Shown: in pieces, positions 15,463-23,060 of the stretch
How positions within the stretch are numbered: position 1 is the stretch's first letter
How the letters are laid out: every line of letters starts with the position of its first letter
Origin: Desulfobacca acetoxidans
Lineage (GTDB): Bacteria; Desulfobacterota; Desulfobaccia; Desulfobaccales; 0-14-0-80-60-11
Direction of reading: 5' to 3'
Length of the DNA stretch: 28,065 nt
Assembly: GCA_022736495.1 (NCBI GenBank)
Contig: DZCR01000025.1
Coordinates: 1 to 28,065, forward strand
Program-made: the position numbers and the translations under genes
Notes under the pieces: model-generated
Databases searched by the model: none
Seen by the model: the letters and a program-made list of their open reading frames with translations, nothing else
What the model was told of the DNA's origin: nothing

Positions 15463-16850
15463 CACGCGCCTCCCGGCGGCATATGGATGGCCTGGCCGTG
15501 CAGGGCCTGGGCTACCTCCAGCACCGCCTCGGACAAGGTGGGATGGGCATGGATGGTTTCCATGATCACCCGGCTGGGGAGTTTCCCCCGCATGGCCAGG
15601 GCCAGTTCGTGGATCAGGTCCGCGGCGTGGGGGCCGATGATGTGGGCCCCCAGGATTTGATCGGTCTGAGCATGGGCGATGATCTTCACCAGACCTTCCA
15701 TCTCCCCCAGGCACTGGCCCATCCCCAAAGATTTGAAGGGAAAGCGGGCCACCTTAATGGGGGATTGGGCCTCGGCTTCTTCTTCCGAAACCCCCACCGC
15801 GGCGTACTCCGGCAGGGTGAAGGTGCAGCGCGGGACAACCTGATAATCCATGGGGCTTTCCAGACCCAGGGCATGCTCCGCGGCGCAGATACCTTCGGCA
15901 AAGGCCACGTGGGCCAGCAGCCAGCCCCCGATGACGTCCCCTGCGGCATAGAGGCCGGGAATATTGGTCATCAGGTGGTCGTCCGCCACGATGCGCCCAT
16001 GCGCCAGTTCAACGCCCAACTCTTCCAGTCCCAAGCCTTCGGTGTTGAAGCGCCTGCCGGTCGCCAGGAGAATGGTATCCGGGCTAAGCTTAGTGCCATC
16101 GGCTAGCCGGACGGTGAATTTCCCCTGTTCATCCTGCACCTCACTCACCTGGACGCCGCACTTGACTGTGACTTTGCGCCGCTTGAGCACGCTTGTCAGA
16201 TAATCGGCCATTTCCTGGTCGTCATAGGGCAGCAGGCCATCCATCAACTCCACCAGAGTCACCTGAGAACCCAGTTCCCGGAAAATGGCGGCCATTTCCA
16301 CCCCCACCGCACCGCCGCCCACTACCAACAGATGCGGGGGAAGGTAGTCGATGTTGAGCATTTCGTCGGCCAGGAAGATGCGAGGGCTTTGGGGAAACAG
16401 GGGCAGGCGGGCCGGGCGGGAGCCGGTGGCGATCACCACCTTGGCCGCTTCCACCAGGCTTAACTGGCCGTCCTTTTCTACTTCGATGCGGGTGGGAGCA
16501 AGCAACCGGCCTTCCCCCTCTATCAGGGCGATGCGCCGGGATTGGAAGAGACCGGCGATGCTCCGGCGCAGGCCCTGCACCACCCGCTCTTTCCGGGCGA
16601 TGATGGCCTGGATGTCGGGGTTGGCCTCCACCGGTTGAAAGCCGAATTCCCGGGCCCGGCGCAGGATCCGGGCCACTTCGGCAGAGGCCCGCACCGTCTT
16701 GGTGGGGATGCAGCCCCAGTTGAGGCAAACGCCACCCAGGAAACTTTCTTCAATCACCACCACCCGGGCCCCCAGTTGGGCCGCCCGGACCGCTCCCTGG
16801 TAGCCCGCGGGGCCGCCTCCCAGAAAGGCGATGTCGTATACTTCCGGCAT
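15462..16850 (-). CDS. lpdA: Dihydrolipoamide dehydrogenase
   Basis: The 462-aa flavoprotein disulfide reductase reoxidises (or, in reverse, reduces) a protein-bound lipoyl group with NAD(H). Motifs: FAD-binding GGGPAGYQGAVRA (11-23), redox pair C42-x4-C47 (GGVCLNWGCIPTK), second dinucleotide fold GGGAVGVEMA, LLATGRRFNTEGL, and the C-terminal HAHPTLSEAV with catalytic His-Glu. No E1/E2 or glycine decarboxylase genes are nearby, so the partner is most likely the GcvH-like protein encoded three genes upstream. The GCxxG-like NAD-preferring second fold suggests NADH. Confidence 0.95.
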   Translation of the reverse strand: MPEVYDIAFLGGGPAGYQGAVRAAQLGARVVVIEESFLGGVCLNWGCIPTKTVRASAEVARILRRAREFGFQPVEANPDIQAIIARKERVVQGLRRSIAGLFQSRRIALIEGEGRLLAPTRIEVEKDGQLSLVEAAKVVIATGSRPARLPLFPQSPRIFLADEMLNIDYLPPHLLVVGGGAVGVEMAAIFRELGSQVTLVELMDGLLPYDDQEMADYLTSVLKRRKVTVKCGVQVSEVQDEQGKFTVRLADGTKLSPDTILLATGRRFNTEGLGLEELGVELAHGRIVADDHLMTNIPGLYAAGDVIGGWLLAHVAFAEGICAAEHALGLESPMDYQVVPRCTFTLPEYAAVGVSEEEAEAQSPIKVARFPFKSLGMGQCLGEMEGLVKIIAHAQTDQILGAHIIGPHAADLIHELALAMRGKLPSRVIMETIHAHPTLSEAVLEVAQALHGQAIHMPPGGA

Positions 16851-16859
16851 GGGACTCCC

Positions 16860-17282
16860 TTACTGAATCACGATCTCCGGCTTAATGACGAGTTCGGACT
16901 TGAAGGACTGGTTGATGGTGGAGTACTTCATGGCCATGTCCAGGGCCCGCTGCACCATTTCTTTGGACTTGCCCTTGACCACGACCTTGGGGTAAAAGGT
17001 TACCCGCTTGAACCAGGAGGTGCGGTCCAGGTGCTCTTCCACCTCGCCTTCGGCTTCCATGGTAAGGGACACCAGGTCCATCTTGAAGCGCTCGCACGCC
17101 CAGACCACCATCATGAAGTAGCAGGTGTTGGCCGCAGCCACAAAGGCGTCTTCGGGAGTGAGCACCCCGGCCTTGCCGAAAAGGTCCGGGGGCGCCGAAA
17201 ATTCCATCTCCACGTTATTCTGCAACCAGGTATAGCCGAGGTGTTCACCTCGCCATTCCACTTTATTTTTATACGTAGCCAT
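16860..17282 (-). CDS. OsmC-family protein
   Basis: The 140-aa protein has the OsmC/Ohr fold: strand-rich N-terminus, then DAFVAAANTCYFMMVVWACERF (Cys 54 and 63) and a C-terminal segment KYSTINQSFKSEL. In peroxide-reducing members, a second catalytic Cys stands at the CPxS site, but here that site is YSTINQS, so the classic two-Cys peroxidase mechanism seems absent. In Ohr/OsmC the disulfide is reduced by lipoylated proteins and Lpd, which makes its place beside lpd and a lipoyl carrier telling. Start at 17282, AAGGAG six bases upstream. Confidence 0.9.
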   Translation of the reverse strand: MATYKNKVEWRGEHLGYTWLQNNVEMEFSAPPDLFGKAGVLTPEDAFVAAANTCYFMMVVWACERFKMDLVSLTMEAEGEVEEHLDRTSWFKRVTFYPKVVVKGKSKEMVQRALDMAMKYSTINQSFKSELVIKPEIVIQ

Positions 17283-17296
17283 TCATAGCTCCTTGA

Positions 17297-17704
17297 TTAT
17301 TCTTCCTCCAGCACTTCGTCCACCGCCTGGGCGATTTCCGCGGCCACGGCCTGGACTGCGGCATCTTCCTCCGGCCCGAAGTGGCGCAGCTTGGTGGGAG
17401 CCGTCAGTCCATGTTTCTTGAGGATCTCGGGAATGGAGAGCGATTTGCTGGGTTTCCCCGACAGCATCTCCGTGGCCTTGGCGGCGCACATCTTGTCGCA
17501 GCCGTCCACCGTGATGGTGGGGTAATTGGACGCAAAGGTGCGCTCTTCTTCGCCCCCGGCGATAAACAGGGGCAGGCAGATGGTGACGGTTTCCCCGGGG
17601 CGTTCGTCCAGCACCTTGCGGCAGGCCAGGCGGCACAGGGTGCCCTCGGGGATCTCCTCGCCGCTGCAAGAAACCACACCCACTTTCGCAACTTGAATTT
17701 CCAT
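17297..17704 (-). CDS. DGC-domain putative metal-binding protein, copy 1
   Basis: The 135-aa protein matches the DGC-domain family, annotated as putative zinc-binding: GVVSCSGEEIPEG at the start (Cys 13) with Cys 24, 28 and 43 (TICLPLF), then TVDGCDKMC (Cys 69, 73). The biochemical role of this family is unknown. Start ATG 17704 makes a TGATG overlap with copy 2; a GTG three bases earlier is less likely. Downstream of it only 14 bases separate OsmC. The C-terminus is acidic. Confidence 0.82.
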   Translation of the reverse strand: MEIQVAKVGVVSCSGEEIPEGTLCRLACRKVLDERPGETVTICLPLFIAGGEEERTFASNYPTITVDGCDKMCAAKATEMLSGKPSKSLSIPEILKKHGLTAPTKLRHFGPEEDAAVQAVAAEIAQAVDEVLEEE

Positions 17705-18120
17705 CACTGCCCCTCCCCGGCGGCCAGTTCGTCCACCACTTTGGCCACTTCCTCCGCAGCCACTGCCGCCAGCTTCCGGCCCGTCTCATTCACTTCGGCA
17801 ATGCCTTCAGGCTTCAGATCCTTATGCTCTTTGTAGAACTTGATGGCCTCGTAGGTCTTGTCCACCACTTTGCCCAAGGCCTCAACGCTCTTTTTGGCGC
17901 AGTCCTTGGGGCAGCCGTCGATGGTGATCACCGGGTTTTCCGTCACCAGGGCCACCGCCTCAGGGTCCTTGATCACCAGGAGCGGCAGGCAGGTAGTAGT
18001 AGCCAGGCCGGGGCGCACCTTCTCCACCAGTTCATAGGTGGTCTCCCGGGCCAAGGCGCCATAGACCTTACCGATGCCGCTGCAAGGGAGTACCACTACT
18101 TTCTTGTGTTTCTTACCCAT
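17704..18120 (-). CDS. DGC-domain putative metal-binding protein, copy 2
   Basis: This 138-aa paralogue of the next gene has VVVLPCSGIG (Cys 13), TTTCLPLL (Cys 44), TIDGCPKDCAKK (Cys 70, 74) and a helical Lys/Glu-rich tail. The repeated layout (LPCSG, CLPL, DGCxxxC) shows a local duplication; copy 1 has two extra Cys. Its ATG lies within the last codons of the GcvH-like gene (8-base overlap), so it is translated in step with the lipoyl carrier. The vicinal Cys spacing could hold Zn, Fe-S or arsenite; family knowledge does not settle this. Confidence 0.83.
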   Translation of the reverse strand: MGKKHKKVVVLPCSGIGKVYGALARETTYELVEKVRPGLATTTCLPLLVIKDPEAVALVTENPVITIDGCPKDCAKKSVEALGKVVDKTYEAIKFYKEHKDLKPEGIAEVNETGRKLAAVAAEEVAKVVDELAAGEGQ

Positions 18121-18568
18121 AGAGTTTCTTCGCCTCCTGGGCGACCTTGCCTTTCATCATTTCGAAATATTCCTTGGCGTCCATGAGCTGGGCCTTGTCG
18201 CCCTCCGGGTCGCTGAGCTCGATACGATAAATCCAGCCCGCCCCGTAAGGGTCATGGTTGATTAGGTAAGGGCTGGCGTCCATCTCCGGGTTGACTGCCG
18301 CGACCTTGCCGGACACGGGCGCGATAATCCCGAAAGTTGCCTTGATGGTTTCAATCTTGCCGATCTCCTGGCCCCGCTTGATTTCGGCCCCCGGCTCCAC
18401 GGTCTCCAGAAAAGCCACGTCGCCCTTGGCTTTCTGCATGAAGTCGGTGAGTCCTACGGTGGCCGCGCCGTTCTCAAAATTCGCCCAAAATTCTTCCTGG
18501 CTATACACATAGCCAACTTTCACCTTGAAGATGAATTTCTCATACGTCGTTTCCAGGAATTCTCCCAT
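18113..18568 (-). CDS. GcvH-like lipoyl carrier protein
   Basis: The 151-aa protein has the glycine cleavage H-protein fold. Its lipoylation site is K76 in KIETIKATFG, followed by APVSGKVAAVN, NHDPYGAGW and the C-terminal DAKEYFEMM. A normal GcvH has ESVKA at the site; the ETIKA form is a variant. No gcvT or gcvP is in the window. LipA, a lipoate ligase and Lpd are in the same operon, so it can be loaded and oxidised locally. H-protein relatives acting outside glycine cleavage are known, notably LbpA of the sulfur-oxidising Hdr-like pathway, but no hdr genes are here. Role in arsenic or sulfur chemistry is inferred from the operator upstream and from neighbours. Confidence 0.88.
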   Translation of the reverse strand: MGEFLETTYEKFIFKVKVGYVYSQEEFWANFENGAATVGLTDFMQKAKGDVAFLETVEPGAEIKRGQEIGKIETIKATFGIIAPVSGKVAAVNPEMDASPYLINHDPYGAGWIYRIELSDPEGDKAQLMDAKEYFEMMKGKVAQEAKKLYG

Positions 18569-18587
18569 TACTCTCTCCTCCTTTGCG

Positions 18588-18932
18588 TTATCCTAAGATG
18601 GCGCCAACTTCCTTGACGATCTTCTTCACCTGGATGGAACCGGCGAACTTGGGCTCCCCGTTGATTACCACCAGGGGAGGCGGATATTTCTTGGTGACCA
18701 GGAGTTGGCCGATCTCGCTGTCCTTTACTTCCGGATAGTCACGCAAATCCACGTATTCCACCCCAGCCTGGCCGGGATAGTTTTCTTCCAGGGCCGCCCG
18801 GAGTTCCGCCACCTTCTGCTGCAGCATGGCGGCGTATTCCGGAGTCAGCGCCGGGTTGCTGCAGGCGCACCCGCCGCTTACCCCCGGCAGGTCGAGAACC
18901 TTTACTTTGACAAAATCTTTATTCGCCATCAT
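18588..18932 (-). CDS. Thioredoxin-fold protein with CxC motif (YuzD-like)
   Basis: The 114-aa cytoplasmic protein is the first gene of the lipoyl operon. After a short strand it has GGCACSNPALTPEY (Cys 22, 24), then a helix, a YVDLRDYPE strand, and PPPLVVINGEPKFAGSI with the cis-Pro, which is the order of a thioredoxin-like fold such as Bacillus YuzD (DUF1462-type). CxC instead of CxxC is typical of metal- or arsenic-binding and low-potential thiols. ATG 18932 has AGGAG six bases upstream; the following ATG is an alternative. Partner and reaction are unknown. Confidence 0.78.
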   Translation of the reverse strand: MMANKDFVKVKVLDLPGVSGGCACSNPALTPEYAAMLQQKVAELRAALEENYPGQAGVEYVDLRDYPEVKDSEIGQLLVTKKYPPPLVVINGEPKFAGSIQVKKIVKEVGAILG

Positions 18933-18966
18933 GGCTTTCTCCTACTCGCTAAGTTATATATTTATT

Positions 18967-18996
18967 ATTGTAACCGGATAAGCGGATATTATGCAA
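18967..18996 (-). promoter_or_regulatory. Promoter of the lipoyl operon with ArsR-type operator in the spacer
   Basis: On the minus strand, TTGCAT (complement of 18991-18996), 18 bases, and TACAAT (complement of 18967-18972). The spacer holds TAACCGGATAAGCGGATAT (18971-18989 on the plus strand), a variant of the 20-mer found in both arsR promoters. A protein bound here would block RNA polymerase. This is the direct link between the lipoyl operon and arsenic control. Confidence 0.72.
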
Positions 18997-19020
18997 AAAA
19001 TATTTTTACCTCCGGGGAGG
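18994..19020 (-). terminator. Possible terminator after arsM
   Basis: The minus strand reads CCTCCCCGGAGG, a short stem, followed by an A/T-rich tract ending in six T residues (complement of 18995-19000). It lies about 50 bases after arsM and abuts the -35 of the lipoyl promoter. The stem is short, so termination may be partial. Confidence 0.4.
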
Positions 19021-19070
19021 GGCATAAATGCGCTGATGTATTCGCCATTGATTAATAATGCTGCTTGATA

Positions 19071-19829
19071 TCATTGACCTTTAAAAGCGCGCACCTTGAC
19101 GCTGATTATTTTTCCCTGCAAACGCTTATCCATGCCCGGGGCCTCATAGGGAGACTCGGAAACTACTGCTACCTCCACAAAGCCGGCGCGGCGGATGGTT
19201 GCCAGATAAGCCTCCTTCTCCATGGCCCCGGCCAGGCAGTCGGCCCAGGCTGCGGCGCTGGCCCGCACGTCTTCCGGTAAGTCGCCCGCAGTCACCAAAT
19301 CGGAGATCAGGATACGTCCGCCGGGTTTCAGGACCCGATGGATTTCGGTAAAGCTCGCCAGTTTGTCCGGGGTCAGGTTGATCACGCAGTTACTGATGAT
19401 GACGTCCACACTGGCCGACTCCACCGGCAGATGCTCGATATCGCCCTGACGGAACTCCACGTTCTCGAACCCATGGTCCCGGGCCAGTTGCTGTCCCCTG
19501 GCCACCATAGCTTCGGTCATATCCACCCCGATGACCCGGCCCGGTTTGCCAACCTTATGAGCCGCCAGAAAGACGTCAATGCCGGCGCCGGAGCCCAGGT
19601 CCAGAACGGTTTCGCCAACTTTCAGGTCCGCCAGCGCGGTGGGGTTGCCACAGCCCACCCCCAAGATCGCCATTTCCGGGACCAGCTTAAGATCCTCAAC
19701 CGTATAACCCACCGCCAGGCACTGATCGGTTGTCGTAGGCCCGCAGGAAGGGCAGCAGAACGTTTGCTCCCCCCGGGCGATCTTGCCGTAGCGGTCCTTG
19801 ACCACCGCCTTGATGTCCTGATCATTCAT
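19071..19829 (-). CDS. arsM: Arsenite S-adenosylmethionine methyltransferase
   Basis: The 252-aa enzyme methylates As(III) using SAM and thiol reductants. The SAM fold shows [15 protein letters not shown] (75-89) and GVDMTEAMV. Its arsenic ligands are the Cys at 60 (GVGCGNP), 148 (ISNCVIN) and 198 (WADCLAG), the equivalents of Cys 72, 174 and 224 in the well-studied algal enzyme; a further Cys-rich stretch [14 protein letters not shown] is N-terminal. The start at 19829 (MNDQDIK) is used; a longer in-frame reading would run across the ccdA gene. It is last of the thioredoxin-ccdA-arsM set. Final gene before the possible terminator. Confidence 0.96.
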   Translation of the reverse strand: MNDQDIKAVVKDRYGKIARGEQTFCCPSCGPTTTDQCLAVGYTVEDLKLVPEMAILGVGCGNPTALADLKVGETVLDLGSGAGIDVFLAAHKVGKPGRVIGVDMTEAMVARGQQLARDHGFENVEFRQGDIEHLPVESASVDVIISNCVINLTPDKLASFTEIHRVLKPGGRILISDLVTAGDLPEDVRASAAAWADCLAGAMEKEAYLATIRRAGFVEVAVVSESPYEAPGMDKRLQGKIISVKVRAFKGQ

Positions 19830-19858
19830 AGTCGGTTTTCTTCCTTCTTCTGAGATGC

Positions 19859-20554
19859 TCACCAATTCCTGATTCCCTGGAACAAGATATAGCAGCCGGC
19901 AAAAAAGATGAGGCCGCCGGCCGCCTTTTGCAGCATAGTGCCCACTTTGGCGCTTTTGGATTGTAAGTAGCTCTCGATTACGCCGGTGAAGGTCCCCGCC
20001 AGGAGGATGAGGGTCCCCTGTCCCAGGGCGTAAGCGAAGAGCAGCGTGCTGCCGTAGATGACCTTGCCCTGGACCGCGGCCAGGGTCAGGATTACCGCCA
20101 AGACCGGCGAGGCGCAGGGCGAGAGCACCAGGCCGAACAGCGCCCCTAAAATCAAGGCGCCCACCAAGCCGGTGCGCTGGGGGAGAAATCTTTGGGCATT
20201 GCCCCCCATTTTCAGGTTGATGAGGCCGGACAACTGCAGCCCCATGACGATGAGAATCACCGCCACCACAAAATACCAGTAAGTGCCCACCTGCCCGAAC
20301 ATGGTGCCCATAAGGGCCGCCACTGCCCCCAGGATGGACATAACTACGGCCAGGCCCACCACAAAGGTGAGGGAGTATAAAAAGGCCTGCTTCTTGTTGC
20401 CCCCGGCGTAACCGCCCACAAAGCCGATGACCAGGGGAATGCTGGCCAGGATGCATGGACTGGCGGTGGCGATCACCCCGCCCAGATAAGAGGCCCCGTA
20501 GGCCAGGACCGGGCGGGTCTGCATGACCTGGCCCAGAGATTCACTCCATGCCAT
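19859..20554 (-). CDS. ccdA: CcdA/DsbD-type transmembrane thiol transporter
   Basis: This 231-aa polytopic protein (about six spans) has the two conserved redox Cys in ATASPCILA and LSPCASPV, each in a Pro-Cys context, as in CcdA. It carries electrons from cytoplasmic thioredoxin to the periplasm. The partner is clearly the signal-peptide thioredoxin encoded 16 bases upstream. No cytochrome c maturation gene is nearby, so its role here is probably in arsenic-related thiol supply or the stress response. Confidence 0.92.
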   Translation of the reverse strand: MAWSESLGQVMQTRPVLAYGASYLGGVIATASPCILASIPLVIGFVGGYAGGNKKQAFLYSLTFVVGLAVVMSILGAVAALMGTMFGQVGTYWYFVVAVILIVMGLQLSGLINLKMGGNAQRFLPQRTGLVGALILGALFGLVLSPCASPVLAVILTLAAVQGKVIYGSTLLFAYALGQGTLILLAGTFTGVIESYLQSKSAKVGTMLQKAAGGLIFFAGCYILFQGIRNW

Positions 20555-20570
20555 AAACTCGTCTCCCCAT

Positions 20571-20957
20571 TTACTGAATAAATTTTAGGTCCTTGAGTTT
20601 CTGGATCACCTCTTCCTTGGTCAAGGCCCCCATATGCCGGTCGACCTCTTTGCCGGAAGCATCGAGGAAGACCTGGGTGGGGATGAGCATGATCTTGTAT
20701 TTTTGAAACAGGTCTTTATTTTTATCGATATAGACCAGGCGGAATTCCACCTGGTCGCGGTAGGTGGGGGTTAGCTCCCCCATGATCTTGGCCATCTCTT
20801 TGCACGAAGCGCAGTAACCGGCGCCGAATTCATAAAGCGCCGGCCTGCCCTTGGGCGCATTCGAGCCCTGCGCCTGGGTCGGCATGGGTTGCCAGACGAC
20901 CAGAAATCCTATTACCAGACAGGTTAACCCGATAATATAGTGACGTAAAAATCCCAT
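20571..20957 (-). CDS. Periplasmic thioredoxin-family protein
   Basis: The 128-aa protein has a signal peptide or anchor (IIGLTCLVIGFLVV, then PTQAQ), a CxxC at C49-AS-C52 (EFGAGYCASCKEM) and a cis-Pro segment MLIPTQVFLDASG. It is TlpA/DsbD-gamma-like and exported. It starts the operon thioredoxin-ccdA-arsM and would take electrons from CcdA. Start ATG is preceded by AAGGAAGG. Confidence 0.9.
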   Translation of the reverse strand: MGFLRHYIIGLTCLVIGFLVVWQPMPTQAQGSNAPKGRPALYEFGAGYCASCKEMAKIMGELTPTYRDQVEFRLVYIDKNKDLFQKYKIMLIPTQVFLDASGKEVDRHMGALTKEEVIQKLKDLKFIQ

Positions 20958-20984
20958 CAGTTTCCTTCCTTATTCAGATTTTAA

Positions 20985-21000
20985 GGTCATTTTTATGACC
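20985..21000 (-). promoter_or_regulatory. Perfect inverted repeat upstream of the thioredoxin-ccdA-arsM genes
   Basis: GGTCAT-N4-ATGACC is a perfect 6-bp inverted repeat 28 bases before the thioredoxin start. It may be an operator. It does not match the ArsR-type motif. Confidence 0.35.
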
Positions 21001-21011
21001 AATATTATGAG

Positions 21012-21027
21012 AAAAAACCTCCGAAGG
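21012..21027 (-). terminator. Weak terminator candidate after the universal stress gene
   Basis: The minus strand has CCTTCGGAGG followed by six T residues (complement of 21012-21017), about 50 bases after the stop codon. The stem is only three to four pairs. Confidence 0.3.
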
Positions 21028-21074
21028 CTGAAAGCGGCGTCAAAGCCGGCCCACCGGTTTCATAACTCCCATAA

Positions 21075-21950
21075 TCACCGCGTCGCCGGCGGGATCAAGA
21101 GCACCGGGCAGGGGGCCATCCGGGAGACGTTATGGGCAACGCTCCCCAGAAAAAGCTCCTTGATAAAACCCTTCCCCTGGGTCCCCATGACGATGAGAGA
21201 GATGCCTTGAGAGTCCAGAACCCGCAGAATTGCGGGTATTGGATGACCCGGGTCGAAGTGGCCTGCAACCTGGAGAACCCCGGCCTGGCGGAGACGCCCC
21301 GCCGCGGCCTCCAGGGATTCCCGGGCCTTGGCCTCCGCCCTCTCCTGATAACCCGGGGGGTAAATATCCCCGGCCGGGAAATCCAGGGCGTGGAGCAGCG
21401 TAACCTGCTTCAGTCCTTTCCCAGCCAGGCGCTCAACATACTCCGAGGCCCGTAAGGAGATTTCCGAGAAATCCGTGGGGAAAAGGACGTGGCGGAGAAT
21501 TTCAGCCCGGGAGATTTGACACGAGCCCGGCTGCCCCAGCGTTTCTAATCCCACGTTGATCAGCAACACCGGGTAGAGAGCATGATGCAACACCGCGCAG
21601 GTGAAACACCCCAGCACCCCCTCCCGCCACAGAGATTGGCCGTGAGACCCCGCCACGATAAGATCGGCGCAGTAGCGCCGGGCAATGTCGTTCAAAGCCT
21701 CGGCCGGCAAACCCACCGGGGTTTCCACCGTCACCTGCAATCCCTGGGCTGCCAGTTGCTGTCGTTGCGCCTCCAGTTTGGGGCGGGCCTCGGCCTCAAT
21801 CTTGCCTTCCATGCCGCTCATGAACTTGACGCTGATCACGTAGGTCAGAATCACCTGGGAACACCCCAGGGCCTTAAATTCTCCGGCGCAGGCGACGATC
21901 TCATCCCAGGCGGGGGACAGGTCGGTGGCTAACACGATGGTTTTGAACAT
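21075..21950 (-). CDS. Tandem-domain universal stress protein
   Basis: The 291-aa protein has two USP domains. The second keeps the ATP-binding loop (VMGTQGKGFIKELFLGSVA), while the first has a variant (AGSHGQSLWREGVLGCF). The start at 21950 (MFKTIVLATDLS) is the family N-terminus; the codon at 21968 lies inside the ACR3 gene. Start codon is five bases downstream of the ACR3 stop region, so the two are co-transcribed. Universal stress proteins accompany arsenic pumps in other anaerobes; the role is unknown. Confidence 0.92.
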   Translation of the reverse strand: MFKTIVLATDLSPAWDEIVACAGEFKALGCSQVILTYVISVKFMSGMEGKIEAEARPKLEAQRQQLAAQGLQVTVETPVGLPAEALNDIARRYCADLIVAGSHGQSLWREGVLGCFTCAVLHHALYPVLLINVGLETLGQPGSCQISRAEILRHVLFPTDFSEISLRASEYVERLAGKGLKQVTLLHALDFPAGDIYPPGYQERAEAKARESLEAAAGRLRQAGVLQVAGHFDPGHPIPAILRVLDSQGISLIVMGTQGKGFIKELFLGSVAHNVSRMAPCPVLLIPPATR

Positions 21951-21954
21951 GGGC

Positions 21955-23040
21955 CTACCCTCTTTCATCCAGTGCCTGCGGCTCGCATAACAGAGGTGTA
22001 AAATACTTCTGTCGGAACCGCAGGGCCACGTTTACCAGGCCGATGAGCACCGGCACCTCCACTAAAGGGCCGATGACCGCGGCGAAGGCCTCTCCGGATT
22101 GGAGCCCGAAGACCGCCACCGCCACCGCAATGGCCAGCTCAAAGTTGTTGCTGGCGGCAGTAAATGACAGGGTGGTGGAAATACGATACCCGGCCCCCAC
22201 CTTGGCCGACATATAAAACGTGACAAAGAACATGACGAAGAAATAGATAGTCAGAGGTATGGCGATGCGCACCACGTCCAGGGGGAGTTCCACGATATAT
22301 TCGCCCTTGAGGGAGAACATCACGACGATAGTGAACAGCAGGGCAATGAGCGTAATGGGGCTGATCTTGGGCATAAATTTTTCTTCATACCATTTAAGGC
22401 CCTTGCGCTTAACCAAAAAGAACCGGGTAAGCATGCCTCCGAAGAAAGGGATGCCCAGGTAGATCAATACGCTTTCGGCTACCTGCAAAATGGTCACCTG
22501 GACTTTCAGGCCCGAGGCGATCCCCAGCCAGGAGGGCAGCACCGTGACAAAGATATAGGCGTAAACGGAGAAAAACAGCATCTGGAAGATGGAGTTGAAG
22601 GCCACCAGGCCGGCGCAGTATTCCGTATCCCCCTGGGCCAGGTCGTTCCAGACGATGACCATGGCGATACAGCGGGCCAGCCCGATGATGATCAGGCCTA
22701 CCATGTATTCCGGGTAGCCGCTAAGAAAGGTGATGGCCAGCAGGAACATCAGGATGGGGCCGATCACCCAGTTCTGGATTAAGGATAGGGCCAGGACCTT
22801 ATAATTCTTAAAGACTTGCGGCAGTTCCTCATAACGCACCTTGGCCAGGGGGGGGTACATCATCAGAATCAAGCCGATGGCGATGGGTATGTTGGTGGTA
22901 CCCACCTGGAAGACGGTCAAAAACTTGGTGAAGCTGGGCAGAAAATAACCGAGGCCAACGCCGGCAGCCATGGTCAGGAAAATCCACAGGGTCAGAAAGC
23001 GCTCTACGAAACCCAGACGCTTGGCAACAGTGGCGACCAT
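21955..23040 (-). CDS. acr3: ACR3-type arsenite efflux transporter
   Basis: The 361-aa inner-membrane carrier (about ten spans) exports arsenite using the proton gradient. Family markers: [14 protein letters not shown] (60-73), the essential Cys 124 in GLARCIAMV followed by WNDLAQGD, and [10 protein letters not shown]. It stands behind arsR1 (65 bases) and the motif at 23061, and is followed by the universal stress gene. It is the pump for the arsenite made by ArsC. Confidence 0.96.
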   Translation of the reverse strand: MVATVAKRLGFVERFLTLWIFLTMAAGVGLGYFLPSFTKFLTVFQVGTTNIPIAIGLILMMYPPLAKVRYEELPQVFKNYKVLALSLIQNWVIGPILMFLLAITFLSGYPEYMVGLIIIGLARCIAMVIVWNDLAQGDTEYCAGLVAFNSIFQMLFFSVYAYIFVTVLPSWLGIASGLKVQVTILQVAESVLIYLGIPFFGGMLTRFFLVKRKGLKWYEEKFMPKISPITLIALLFTIVVMFSLKGEYIVELPLDVVRIAIPLTIYFFVMFFVTFYMSAKVGAGYRISTTLSFTAASNNFELAIAVAVAVFGLQSGEAFAAVIGPLVEVPVLIGLVNVALRFRQKYFTPLLCEPQALDERG

Positions 23041-23060
23041 ATCGAACTCCTATCTCTTTG

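Noticed and set aside
14587..15714. Longer N-terminus for lipoyl synthase
   Set aside because: The extra 84 residues lie inside lpd and are not lipA-like; the TGATG overlap at 15462 decides the start.
18113..18568. Reading the H-protein as ordinary glycine cleavage
   Set aside because: No gcvT/gcvP in the window, variant lipoyl site, and placement with Lpd, LipA, OsmC and an ArsR-type operator. It cannot be excluded that P/T proteins lie elsewhere in the genome.
19830..20456. A long upstream extension of arsM in the same frame
   Set aside because: It runs across ccdA in another frame and has low-complexity Gly/His/Arg composition; the methyltransferase N-terminus is at 19829.
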